From: a virus
Direction: 5' to 3' (one strand)
Virus record (IMG/VR): IMGVR_UViG_3300042898_000875
Location: 1-25,594 of that record
Length of the DNA stretch: 25,594 bases
The notes under the pieces: generated by a model
Databases searched by the model: none
What the model was told of the DNA's origin: nothing
The model's input: the letters and a program-made list of their open reading frames with translations, nothing else
Shown: piece by piece, positions 13,980 to 20,043 of the stretch
Position numbering within the stretch: the first letter of the stretch is position 1
Layout: each line of letters starts with the position of its first letter
Translations under genes and position numbers: made by a program

Positions 13980-14182
13980 TTAAAGTACACGATAAGCAAT
14001 GGTTTATTGACCGCATTGGGAAAAGGATTTACAGAGAAAAAAATGTCTGTAATTGCGAAGTGTGTACCACAGTTCACAAAGAAGGATTAATCATCACCGA
14101 TGAACAACACGCAAATTATTTATACGATTGTCAGGAATTAGATTTAATTTACTATGAAAACACCAATAGAAAGATTCGTTGA
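13976..14182 (+). CDS. Conserved small Cys-pair protein
   Basis: 68 residues. IGKRIYREKNVCNCEVCTTV, then GLIITDEQHANYLYDCQELD. The CNCEVC cluster is typical for a small family in Bacteroidota phages (my recall), perhaps zinc-binding. ATGA-coupled to the previous gene; overlaps the following short gene by 29 bases. Function unknown. Confidence 0.72.
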   Translation: MIKVHDKQWFIDRIGKRIYREKNVCNCEVCTTVHKEGLIITDEQHANYLYDCQELDLIYYENTNRKIR

Positions 14183-14324
14183 GTGGTTGGAAGAAAACCA
14201 CCCCGAAGCAGTACCAGGACCCGAAGTGATTCACCACCTGAAACGATTAGAACAAATGGACCAACAAATGGCATACAATGCGGGTTTCACAAAAGCCAAG
14301 TCATTGTACCTTGATGCTGAATGA
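14154..14324 (+). CDS. 56-residue protein, unknown
   Basis: Starts at ATG 14154 inside the end of the previous gene and ends in an ATGA overlap with the VRR-NUC gene. It encodes MKTPIERFVEWLEENHPEAV, then PGPEVIHHLKRLEQMDQQMA and a short helical end. Helical, with no motif recognised. The ATGA coupling and the otherwise empty 138-base gap support a real gene. Confidence 0.62.
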   Translation: MKTPIERFVEWLEENHPEAVPGPEVIHHLKRLEQMDQQMAYNAGFTKAKSLYLDAE

Positions 14325-14674
14325 AACATCTTGAAAGCCGTTTACAAGTCAACTGCGTTAAGTGGTTTCGGTTGGCATACCGCCAGTGGGCAAACCATTT
14401 GATTCATGTTCCCAACGGAGGATCACGAGATTTGCGAACGGCTCAAAGATTAAAAGCCGAAGGAGTATTGCCAGGGGTGGCCGACCTTGTGTTGTTCATC
14501 CCTAACAAAACACACCACGGGTTATTTATCGAACTTAAAATCAAACCAAACAAGCAAAGCACACACCAAAAGGACTGGGAAAAGTTAGTCACTGCAATGA
14601 ATTATGCCTATGTGGTTGTATATTCGTTTGACGATTTCAAATTGCAAATAGAATCATACATTGGTAACACTTGA
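14321..14674 (+). CDS. VRR-NUC domain nuclease
   Basis: 117 residues, single-domain VRR-NUC (PF08774) nuclease of the PD-(D/E)XK fold. Motifs: HVPNGGSRD at about 29-37, LKAEGVLPGVADLVLF with catalytic Asp55, and GLFIELKIK with Glu71 and Lys73. Stand-alone phage versions are thought to cut branched or replication-fork DNA or to help in packaging or host DNA breakdown. ATGA-coupled upstream and overlapping the sigma-like gene by 14 bases. Confidence 0.88.
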   Translation: MKHLESRLQVNCVKWFRLAYRQWANHLIHVPNGGSRDLRTAQRLKAEGVLPGVADLVLFIPNKTHHGLFIELKIKPNKQSTHQKDWEKLVTAMNYAYVVVYSFDDFKLQIESYIGNT

Positions 14675-15269
14675 AGCCATAGCGAAAAGGCACAACGAAT
14701 GGTTGAAGATTGCCAAATACCTTGGTGCAACGGGTGATGAATCGGATGACATGGTACAATCAATGTATCTCAAACTTGCAGAAATACAATTGGCAGAAGG
14801 AAATTTCACACGGCTAACAAACCACCACGGAACAATCAACACCATCTATCTTTTCAAAATGCTTCACAATGCGTTTATGGACATCAAACGAAGTCAAAAG
14901 AACACAATACCCCACCAAGACCATTTTGTCCCCGTAGAAAGCCCCGAAATGGCTGAAATGGCACATTCTGATTTGATGGGTGAGGTGAAGAACGCAATTG
15001 ATGAACTCCGTGACTATGACCAAATGTTATTGGAACTTCATTTTGTGTATGGGCATAGCATGAGGGAGATAGAAAAACGCACGGGGATTCCAACACATTC
15101 TGTGTTTAACTCCATCAAGAACGCCAAACAATTTATCAAACAAAGGACACAAAACAAATACAAGATATATGCAGAAGAAAAAAGACACACGGAAACAGTT
15201 TACCGAATCACGACCATCCATCGGGGTGGGGGATATGATTCAGAAGGTAACGAAGGCCACGGGGATTGA
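14661..15269 (+). CDS. Sigma-70-like factor, TTG start
   Basis: 202 residues from the TTG at 14661, the only start that keeps the N-terminal region (LEAIAKRHNEWLKIAKYLGA); the first in-frame ATG, at about 14751, would cut into it. The early part (DDMVQSMYLKLAEI) resembles sigma region 2 and ITHS-type helix MREIEKRTGIPTHSVFNSIK (about 136-155) resembles region 4 HTH. The middle has a NAFMDIKRSQ segment. ECF-like size. It could redirect host RNA polymerase to the late elements at 695, 6703 and 20008. The tail after about residue 170 (KRHTETVYRITTIHRGGGYD) overlaps the next gene by 101 bases in another frame and may not be conserved. Confidence 0.62.
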   Translation: MVTLEAIAKRHNEWLKIAKYLGATGDESDDMVQSMYLKLAEIQLAEGNFTRLTNHHGTINTIYLFKMLHNAFMDIKRSQKNTIPHQDHFVPVESPEMAEMAHSDLMGEVKNAIDELRDYDQMLLELHFVYGHSMREIEKRTGIPTHSVFNSIKNAKQFIKQRTQNKYKIYAEEKRHTETVYRITTIHRGGGYDSEGNEGHGD

Positions 15270-15576
15270 ATTTTTAACCAAGTTTGTTGCAGGGGAAGAT
15301 TGCGGATGCGATGCCCGTAAACACAAATTGAACAAGATATTCCCAAACCGAAAACCATTGTGCATGACGGAGGGCGAATACGATTGGTTTACACATTTCA
15401 AATCAGTAAATTCCACCACCTTATCACCGATGGAAGCAGACCACCTATCCAAAATGTGGTCACGGATATTTCAATCAAAGAGAATTTACAAGCCGTGTAC
15501 TTGCAACCCAAAGGCATGGCAAACCATGATTAACGAGTTGACCCAAGTTTATGAAACTTATCAAGTGCAAGAATGA
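15169..15576 (+). CDS. Conserved Bacteroidota phage protein, Cys-rich
   Basis: 135 residues. A basic leader, then VGDMIQKVTKATGIEFLTKF and GEDCGCDARKHKLNKIFPNR, EYDWFTHF and a later CTCNPKAW near the C-terminus. I know this VEK(I/V)TKATGI...DCGCxxRKxxLN pattern as a common phage family without assigned function. The Cys pairs suggest a metal site. Its first 101 bases overlap the sigma-like gene in another frame; an ATG at 15235 would shorten that to 35 bases but remove the family N-terminus. Confidence 0.75.
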   Translation: MQKKKDTRKQFTESRPSIGVGDMIQKVTKATGIEFLTKFVAGEDCGCDARKHKLNKIFPNRKPLCMTEGEYDWFTHFKSVNSTTLSPMEADHLSKMWSRIFQSKRIYKPCTCNPKAWQTMINELTQVYETYQVQE

Positions 15577-15754
15577 ATGTGAAGTTTGTGACCATTACAA
15601 AGTAAGCACAGAAGAAAAAATCAACCCCACTGGACCACACATAGATTCCAATTTAATTTATATTTGTGATAAGTGCAAAGTTAGGTTTGCGGATCGCGAA
15701 CGATGGGGAGAATGGTTAAAACAAATTAGGCAACTGAATGAAACCACACACTAA
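15551..15754 (+). CDS. Small zinc-ribbon-like protein
   Basis: 67 residues with Cys at CKNECEVCDHY and a second pair in YICDKCKVRFADRERW, the layout of a treble-clef or zinc-ribbon metal site. Basic, cytoplasmic. Overlaps the previous gene by 26 bases and the HNH gene by 17. Probably nucleic-acid or protein binding; no function recognised. Confidence 0.7.
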   Translation: MKLIKCKNECEVCDHYKVSTEEKINPTGPHIDSNLIYICDKCKVRFADRERWGEWLKQIRQLNETTH

Positions 15755-15989
15755 AATTTACATGAACCATTTCGGGTACGACACATCCGATTTTATTCCA
15801 TGCGAAGTGTGTGGCTCAAAAGCCGTGGACATAAATCATATTGATTGCCGTGGAATGGGAGGGAGTAAAACAAAAGATACCATTGAGAATTTACAAGCAC
15901 TTTGTAGGCCATGCCACATCAAGTATGGTGACAAAAAACAATATCGTGATTTTTTAATCATCACACACCAAATAAAAATGAACAAATGA
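15738..15989 (+). CDS. HNH endonuclease-type protein
   Basis: 83 residues. Zinc knuckle CEVCGSKAVDINHID (Cys22, Cys25, His34) and the second pair in NLQALCRPCHIKYGDKKQ give the HNH fold. HNH proteins close to terminase often take part in cos cutting or packaging; others are homing enzymes or nickases. The terminase small subunit begins 881 bases downstream, with four genes before the large subunit. ATGA overlap with the ParB-like gene. Confidence 0.82.
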   Translation: MKPHTKIYMNHFGYDTSDFIPCEVCGSKAVDINHIDCRGMGGSKTKDTIENLQALCRPCHIKYGDKKQYRDFLIITHQIKMNK

Positions 15990-16492
15990 TTGAAGCGTAC
16001 AATATAAACGACATTCATCCCAACGATGCAAACCCAAGGTTCATTAAGGATTCCAAGTTTGAACAGTTGGTAAAGTCCATTCGGGAATTCCCCGACATGA
16101 CGATGGTTCGTCCATTGATTATCAACCAAGACAACATGATTTTGGGTGGCAACCAAAGATTTATGGCAATGAAAGAACTTGGGTTTACAACCGTACCTTG
16201 CCAAAAAGTTGATTGGAGTGCAGAACGCCAAAGAGAATTTTTAATCCGCGACAACACCAATTACGGATCGTGGGATTGGGATGCACTTGCCAACGATTTT
16301 GACGCGGACGATTTGGAAGATTGGGGATTGGAATTGCCAAAAGTTATTGACGAAGTAGAGGATGAACCAAAGATTGATACCCAAAAAATCACATTGGAAT
16401 ACACCCCCGATGAATACAACCAAGTAAAAAAAGCATTACAAAAAATAGCATCAACCCCCGAACAAGCAGTTTGGAAATTATTAGAAATATGA
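15986..16492 (+). CDS. Stand-alone ParB/Sulfiredoxin-fold protein
   Basis: 168 residues. N-terminal ParB-like nuclease domain: NDANPRFIKDSKFEQLVKSI, RPLIINQDNMILGGNQR (GGNQR at 54-58), then the FLIRDNTNYGSWDWDALAND segment. The C-terminal part is acidic (DEVEDEPKID). Similar domains are found fused to phage DNA methyltransferases or next to terminase. A CTP-binding, nuclease or DNA-modification role is possible. Its position between HNH and terminase suggests DNA packaging or modification. Coupled by ATGA on both sides. Confidence 0.82.
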   Translation: MIEAYNINDIHPNDANPRFIKDSKFEQLVKSIREFPDMTMVRPLIINQDNMILGGNQRFMAMKELGFTTVPCQKVDWSAERQREFLIRDNTNYGSWDWDALANDFDADDLEDWGLELPKVIDEVEDEPKIDTQKITLEYTPDEYNQVKKALQKIASTPEQAVWKLLEI

Positions 16493-16662
16493 AAGCATGG
16501 AGAGAAACCCGCGACACCATACCACATGACCAAGTGTGGGTATTAATTGACACCAAAGAGGTTGCCTATATTTTAGACGGGCAATGGTATTTGTCAACAG
16601 ATGATTCACCAATCAATCCACCCTATATGTGGATGCCCATTCCTTTACTACCAAATGATTAA
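16489..16662 (+). CDS. Small DUF551-like protein
   Basis: 57 residues from the ATG at 16489 (ATGA overlap; the frame opens at 16471 inside the previous gene). WRETRDTIPHDQVWVLIDTK, then DGQWYLSTDDSP and WMPIPLLP match the pattern of DUF551-type small phage proteins (W-x-P-x...WMPLPxPP). Function unknown. Next gene starts two bases after the stop. Confidence 0.68.
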   Translation: MKAWRETRDTIPHDQVWVLIDTKEVAYILDGQWYLSTDDSPINPPYMWMPIPLLPND

Positions 16663-16664
16663 TC

Positions 16665-16859
16665 ATGACCCCGAAAAACAAAGCGAAAGAACTGGTTGAC
16701 AAATTCACCTTGGTTGGATTGCAACAAAGAAACGAAGGGATTCAATGCGCGGTGATTGCGGTTACTGAAATTATTTCTGTAATTAATCCCGAAACAAATT
16801 TTGCAACTTGGTTATTTTGGAAAGAGGTAAAACAAGAAGTTGAATTAATTGGAAAATAA
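16665..16859 (+). CDS. Conserved small phage protein
   Basis: 64 residues. KAKELVDKFTLVGLQQRNEG, then CAVIAVTEIISVINPETN and WKEVKQEVELIGK. I know this KAxELVxKF...CAxIxVxEI...WxEVKxEIxxI pattern as a widespread Bacteroidota phage and prophage family of unknown function. Helical and cytoplasmic. It sits directly before terminase. Confidence 0.75.
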   Translation: MTPKNKAKELVDKFTLVGLQQRNEGIQCAVIAVTEIISVINPETNFATWLFWKEVKQEVELIGK

Positions 16860-16869
16860 TTGGACAAAT

Positions 16870-17196
16870 ATGCCAAACGAACAAAACTTAATTCCACCAC
16901 CACAACCTGGTGAAGTACGCAACCCCAATGGCAGACCAAAGGGAAGCAAGAACCGAAGCACCATCGCACGGAAGTGGTTGGAGGTAATGCAAGAAAGTAA
17001 AAACCCCATCACGGGTGAATTGGAAAAACTATCCCAAGAAGATTTAATAACCCTTGCAATGATACACAAGGCAAGGAAAGGTGATGTGGGTGCGTACAAA
17101 CAATTGATGGATTCGGGATTTGGTATGCCCACCCAACAAATTGATGTTACCACCGAAAAGCCAATTTTCAATGGTATTGACTTGGATGTGAAATAA
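16870..17196 (+). CDS. Terminase small subunit candidate (DUF5681-like)
   Basis: 108 residues from the ATG at 16870, which follows the leader GACAAAT; an upstream TTG at 16849 is less likely. PPPQPGEVRNPNGRPKGSKN, the GRPKGSKNRSTIARKWLE core, and LSQEDLITLAMIHKARKGD are typical of DUF5681-like proteins beside terminase. The basic N-terminus could bind DNA. It would select pac/cos DNA for the large subunit. TAATG overlap with the large subunit gene gives strong context support. Confidence 0.75.
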   Translation: MPNEQNLIPPPQPGEVRNPNGRPKGSKNRSTIARKWLEVMQESKNPITGELEKLSQEDLITLAMIHKARKGDVGAYKQLMDSGFGMPTQQIDVTTEKPIFNGIDLDVK

Positions 17197-18353
17197 TGCT
17201 TCAAAAAACCACCGCCCAAACCAAGATTTCACAACTGCGAAAGCGGGTTAGAATTGTGCGCGGTGGAACATCATCATCAAAAACATTCAGTATCATTCCC
17301 ATGCTTATCACATACGCGGTGCAAAACCCAAAGTGTGAAATTAGTGTGGTGTCCGAAACCATACCGCATTTGCGAAGGGGTGCAATCCGTGACTTTCTTA
17401 AAATCATGGACATGGTTGGAATGTATGATGTAAACAAGTGGAACAAATCTTCACTGACTTACACATTCTCAAACGATTCATACATTGAATTCTTTTCTGC
17501 GGATCAACCACAAAAGTTGAGGGGTGCAAGGCGTGATGTTCTATTCGTAAACGAGTGCAACAACATAGATTGGGAATCATACTACCAATTATCAATTCGT
17601 ACAAGAAAGTTCATTTACCTTGATTACAACCCAGTGAGGGAATTTTGGGTGGATTCGGAACTCATTGGCGACCCTGATTCCGAAATGATAATCCTCACAT
17701 ACAAGGACAACGAAGCGTTGGACCAATCCATCGTGGCGGAGATTGAAAAGGCCAAAGAAAAGGGGAAAACAAGTAGGTATTGGGAAAATTGGTTCAGAGT
17801 ATATGGGCTTGGTGAGATTGGAAACCTTCAAGGGGTTATCTTTTCCAATTGGCAAACCATTGACAAGATTCCCGAAGATGCAAGGTTACTTGGTTGCGGT
17901 GTCGATTTTGGTTATACAAACGACCCTACGGCCATCGTTGCCGTATATGAGTACAATGGTCAACGAATCGTTGATGAGGTCGCATATCGCACGGGAATGC
18001 TTAATTCGGACATTGCAAAGGCATTACCCAACTTTGTGCCAGTGTATGCGGATAGTGCAGAACCAAAATCAATTGATGAAATACGCAGATACGGCATCAG
18101 AATCAAGGGCGTGACCAAAGGAAAGGATTCCATCAACTACGGAATTCAAATCATGCAATCACAATCGTATTTGGTTACATCCACATCCACAAACCTAATT
18201 AAAGAACTGCGCAACTATTGTTGGGATACGGATGCCCAAGGGCGTACAATGAACACACCAACGGGTACAGACCACGGAATTGACAGTTGGAGGTATCACG
18301 AAATGATGGCACTTGGGATCCGTGGGAACTATGGTCAATATGATATTAGATAA
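17196..18353 (+). CDS. terL: Terminase large subunit
   Basis: 385 residues. ATPase: Walker A-like GGTSSSKT at 23-30, LFVNEC (Glu120) at 116-121. Nuclease: Asp237 in GVDFGYTNDPTA, Asp286 in VYADSAEP, and Asp359/Asp363 in TDHGIDSWRYH. Terminase_3/PBSX-type arrangement. It cuts concatemeric DNA and pumps it through the portal. TAATG coupling with the small subunit. The portal lies about 18.5 kb from here in the window numbering, and the large number of genes between suggests the genome is circularly permuted. Confidence 0.95.
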   Translation: MLQKTTAQTKISQLRKRVRIVRGGTSSSKTFSIIPMLITYAVQNPKCEISVVSETIPHLRRGAIRDFLKIMDMVGMYDVNKWNKSSLTYTFSNDSYIEFFSADQPQKLRGARRDVLFVNECNNIDWESYYQLSIRTRKFIYLDYNPVREFWVDSELIGDPDSEMIILTYKDNEALDQSIVAEIEKAKEKGKTSRYWENWFRVYGLGEIGNLQGVIFSNWQTIDKIPEDARLLGCGVDFGYTNDPTAIVAVYEYNGQRIVDEVAYRTGMLNSDIAKALPNFVPVYADSAEPKSIDEIRRYGIRIKGVTKGKDSINYGIQIMQSQSYLVTSTSTNLIKELRNYCWDTDAQGRTMNTPTGTDHGIDSWRYHEMMALGIRGNYGQYDIR

Positions 18354-18368
18354 ATAAATTGTTTATTT
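18352..18368. promoter_or_regulatory. Inverted repeat over -33 element, possible operator
   Basis: AAATAAATTGTTTATTT is a perfect 7-base inverted repeat with TTG, the -33 element, as its centre. It begins within the terminase stop codon. A repressor or anti-repressor bound here would block the methyltransferase promoter. Confidence 0.4.
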
Positions 18369-18389
18369 CGTGTGGGTTTCGTATATTTG
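18359..18389 (+). promoter_or_regulatory. Bacteroidota-type promoter of methyltransferase gene
   Basis: TTG at 18359-18361, 20 bases, TATATTTG at 18382-18389, followed by the leader CAAAGACAAATAATG. Good -33/-7 match. The gene thus has its own early-type promoter, separate from terminase. Confidence 0.8.
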
Positions 18390-18401
18390 CAAAGACAAAT
18401 A

Positions 18402-19265
18402 ATGAGGCACGGTAGTTTATTTTCGGGAATTGGTGGGTTTGACTTGGCATCCGAATGGATGGGATGGGAGAATGTTTTCCATTGTGAGTGGAATGAATTC
18501 GGTAAAAAAGTATTGAAATACCATTTCCCAAATGCCGATTCTTATGGCGACATAACACAAACGGATTTTACAAAATATGCAAACAGAATTGATATTCTCA
18601 CGGGTGGATTCCCTTGCCAACCATTCAGCAACGCGGGACAACGCAAAGGAACGGAGGATGAACGCTACTTGTGGGGCGAGATGCTTCGAGCAATACAAGA
18701 AATTAAACCCAAATATGTCGTTGCGGAAAATGTCTTTGGTATCACGACTATTGATGGCGGATTGGTATTCAACCAGGTGTGCGTTGACTTGGAAAATGAA
18801 GGGTACGAAGTTCAACCGTTTATTATTGGTGCTGCAAGTAAAAACGCACCGCACAGAAGGGAAAGGTGTTGGTTTATTGCCCACTCCAAATTCAAGTCCA
18901 AGGGAAGTGACCGAGGAACAAACGATGAAGCGCAAGGAGATTTACGGAGGGGAAACACGGGCGATGTACTTGGAACATTTTGCAGCGATGGGAATGTTGC
19001 CGACACCGATGGCATCGGATTGCGGGGAAAAGGTGACGGGCTTGGAAAATCAGGATTCGTTGACAAAACGAGCAAGGGAAACGACTGGATCCATTTCCCA
19101 ACTGAACCCCCGATTTGTAGCGGAGATGATGGGTTTTCCAACGAATTGGACGGAATTACCATTTCAAAGTGGAAAAAAGAATCACTAAAAGCATACGGAA
19201 ACGCAATTGTGCCACAAGTGGCATATGAGATATTCAAAGCAATAAAAATGACAAATGGAAATTAA
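18402..19265 (+). CDS. DNA (cytosine-5-)-methyltransferase
   Basis: 287 residues from the ATG at 18402, just after the GACAAATA leader (the open frame begins at 18372, upstream of the likely transcript start). Motif I HGSLFSGIGGFD (1-14), motif IV GGFPCQPFS with catalytic Cys72, ENV at 109-111, APHRRERCWFIAHS (149-162), and the C-terminal motif YGNAIVPQVAYEIF (265-278). The TRD (about 163-255) is short. It transfers a methyl group from SAM to C5 of cytosine, probably to protect phage DNA from host restriction. A second long frame runs through it at 18577-19188. Ends 11 bases into the next gene. Confidence 0.95.
   Translation: MRHGSLFSGIGGFDLASEWMGWENVFHCEWNEFGKKVLKYHFPNADSYGDITQTDFTKYANRIDILTGGFPCQPFSNAGQRKGTEDERYLWGEMLRAIQEIKPKYVVAENVFGITTIDGGLVFNQVCVDLENEGYEVQPFIIGAASKNAPHRRERCWFIAHSKFKSKGSDRGTNDEAQGDLRRGNTGDVLGTFCSDGNVADTDGIGLRGKGDGLGKSGFVDKTSKGNDWIHFPTEPPICSGDDGFSNELDGITISKWKKESLKAYGNAIVPQVAYEIFKAIKMTNGN
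18577..19188 (+). CDS. Overlapping +1-frame protein within methyltransferase gene
   Basis: An open frame of 203 residues inside the methyltransferase gene. Its later part has WYSTRCALTWKMKGTKFNRL, GVGLLPTPNSS, MLPTPMASD and QLNPRFVAEMMGFPTNWTEL. This set (WYST...LTWK, LPTP repeats, LNPxFVxxMMGFPxxWT) is a pattern I recall from annotated phage proteins near C5 methyltransferases. The two frames are in register: the LPTP units lie over FIAHS and VADTD, and LNPRFVAEMMGFP lies over the PPICSGDDGFS part. It could be a truly overprinted gene or an echo of conserved methyltransferase codons. Start uncertain (ATG at 18577 or later). Confidence 0.4.
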   Translation: MQTELIFSRVDSLANHSATRDNAKERRMNATCGARCFEQYKKLNPNMSLRKMSLVSRLLMADWYSTRCALTWKMKGTKFNRLLLVLQVKTHRTEGKGVGLLPTPNSSPREVTEEQTMKRKEIYGGETRAMYLEHFAAMGMLPTPMASDCGEKVTGLENQDSLTKRARETTGSISQLNPRFVAEMMGFPTNWTELPFQSGKKNH

Positions 19266-19569
19266 AGATTATCGTTACTCAAACGAATTAAGAACAAAGG
19301 CAAAGGCATTGCCAATGTATGAGGAATTCATCAAACTGGTTGATGATGACAAAAAGGTACAAAAGTACAACACCATCCAAGATATGTTATTGGATGCGTT
19401 CAAATGGGATGCAAGCCCACAAGGTCAGGACTATTGGCAATCGGTGTATGATTCAATTGTAATTATTGACCATCCAAGATGCCCCAAATGTAACCGACTT
19501 GCAAAAGTGACATTCAGCAAATCCAAGGGAAATTATCGGTGCTTTTTATGTAAAATAAACTACAAATGA
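19255..19569 (+). CDS. Zinc-ribbon protein, unknown
   Basis: 104 residues. Helical N-terminal half (ELRTKAKALPMYEEFIKLVD, DMLLDAFKWDASPQGQDYW) and a C-terminal zinc ribbon, CPKCNRLAK...YRCFLCKINYK. The zinc end suggests DNA or protein binding. The start at 19255 shares the GACAAATG leader. It overlaps the methyltransferase gene by 11 bases and the DnaA-like gene by 4 (ATGA). Function not recognised; it may assist the neighbour in DNA binding. Confidence 0.75.
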   Translation: MEIKDYRYSNELRTKAKALPMYEEFIKLVDDDKKVQKYNTIQDMLLDAFKWDASPQGQDYWQSVYDSIVIIDHPRCPKCNRLAKVTFSKSKGNYRCFLCKINYK

Positions 19570-20009
19570 CAAGCCATTATCAGGAGGTGCATAACCTCAA
19601 ACAAGAAATCAGGCGGATGCGGTTGCAGATGATTGAACAGAAATCGGACTATGACAATTTGGTCCGTGCGTTGAAGCGCGAAATCGTCCAACCCAAAACC
19701 GACATCAATTTAGAGCCAACCCCATGGCGTGAAGTATTACGGGCAATCTGTGAGGTTTACGACCTTACACCCGACACGGTGATAACAAGGTCAAGGAAAC
19801 GAAGGCCGTTGTATGCCCGTCATATGTTTAACCACATTTGCAGAAAGCGTTTAGAAATGACCTTTGAAGAAATAGGGCTAATCTGTGGGCGGGATCACTC
19901 CACCATCATTTCATCAGTGCGTGAATTTGGGGATATTTTGCAGACCGATAAGGAAGTCCAAAGATACCATGCAAGGGTACACACCATCCTTCACGAAAGA
20001 TTCCCGTAA
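19566..20009 (+). CDS. DnaA domain IV-like DNA-binding protein
   Basis: 147 residues. Residues about 5-40 are a charged coiled coil. Residues about 53-147 resemble DnaA domain IV: RSRKRRPLYARHMFNHICRK, then EIGLICGRDHSTIISSV with the signature GRDHST at 108-113. No ATPase domain is present. In DnaA this helix-turn-helix reads the DnaA box. A free-standing copy could block or recruit host initiator sites, or regulate phage or host transcription. ATGA overlap with the zinc-ribbon gene. Stop codon lies inside the terminator stem at 20000-20021. Confidence 0.82.
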   Translation: MTSHYQEVHNLKQEIRRMRLQMIEQKSDYDNLVRALKREIVQPKTDINLEPTPWREVLRAICEVYDLTPDTVITRSRKRRPLYARHMFNHICRKRLEMTFEEIGLICGRDHSTIISSVREFGDILQTDKEVQRYHARVHTILHERFP

Positions 20010-20032
20010 ACATTCGGGAATTTCTTCGTTTT
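20000..20032 (+). terminator. Terminator before tail operon
   Basis: Stem ATTCCCG (20000-20006) with CGGGAAT (20015-20021), loop TAAACATT, followed by a T-rich tract (TTCTTCGTTTT). It separates the DnaA-like gene from the tail operon, and its tail merges with the late element at 20008-20043. Confidence 0.75.
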
Positions 20033-20043
20033 ATTAGTATATG
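20008..20043 (+). promoter_or_regulatory. Two-part late element, copy C
   Basis: AACA at 20009-20012, 14 bases, then CGTTTTATTAGTATATG at 20027-20043, ending on the start codon at 20041. Same block order and distance as copies A and B; the first block matches only in AACA. It sits across the terminator and heads the tail operon. Confidence 0.5.

Noticed and set aside
17743-18114. 123-codon + strand frame inside the large terminase gene
   Set aside because: It lies over the nuclease domain of a clear terminase and gives no recognisable product.
18417-18935. 172-codon open frame on the - strand within the methyltransferase gene
   Set aside because: The product shows no motif, the whole window is otherwise + strand, and the + strand gene has full catalytic motifs. 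Unlike the +1 frame at 18577, nothing in it looks like a known protein.
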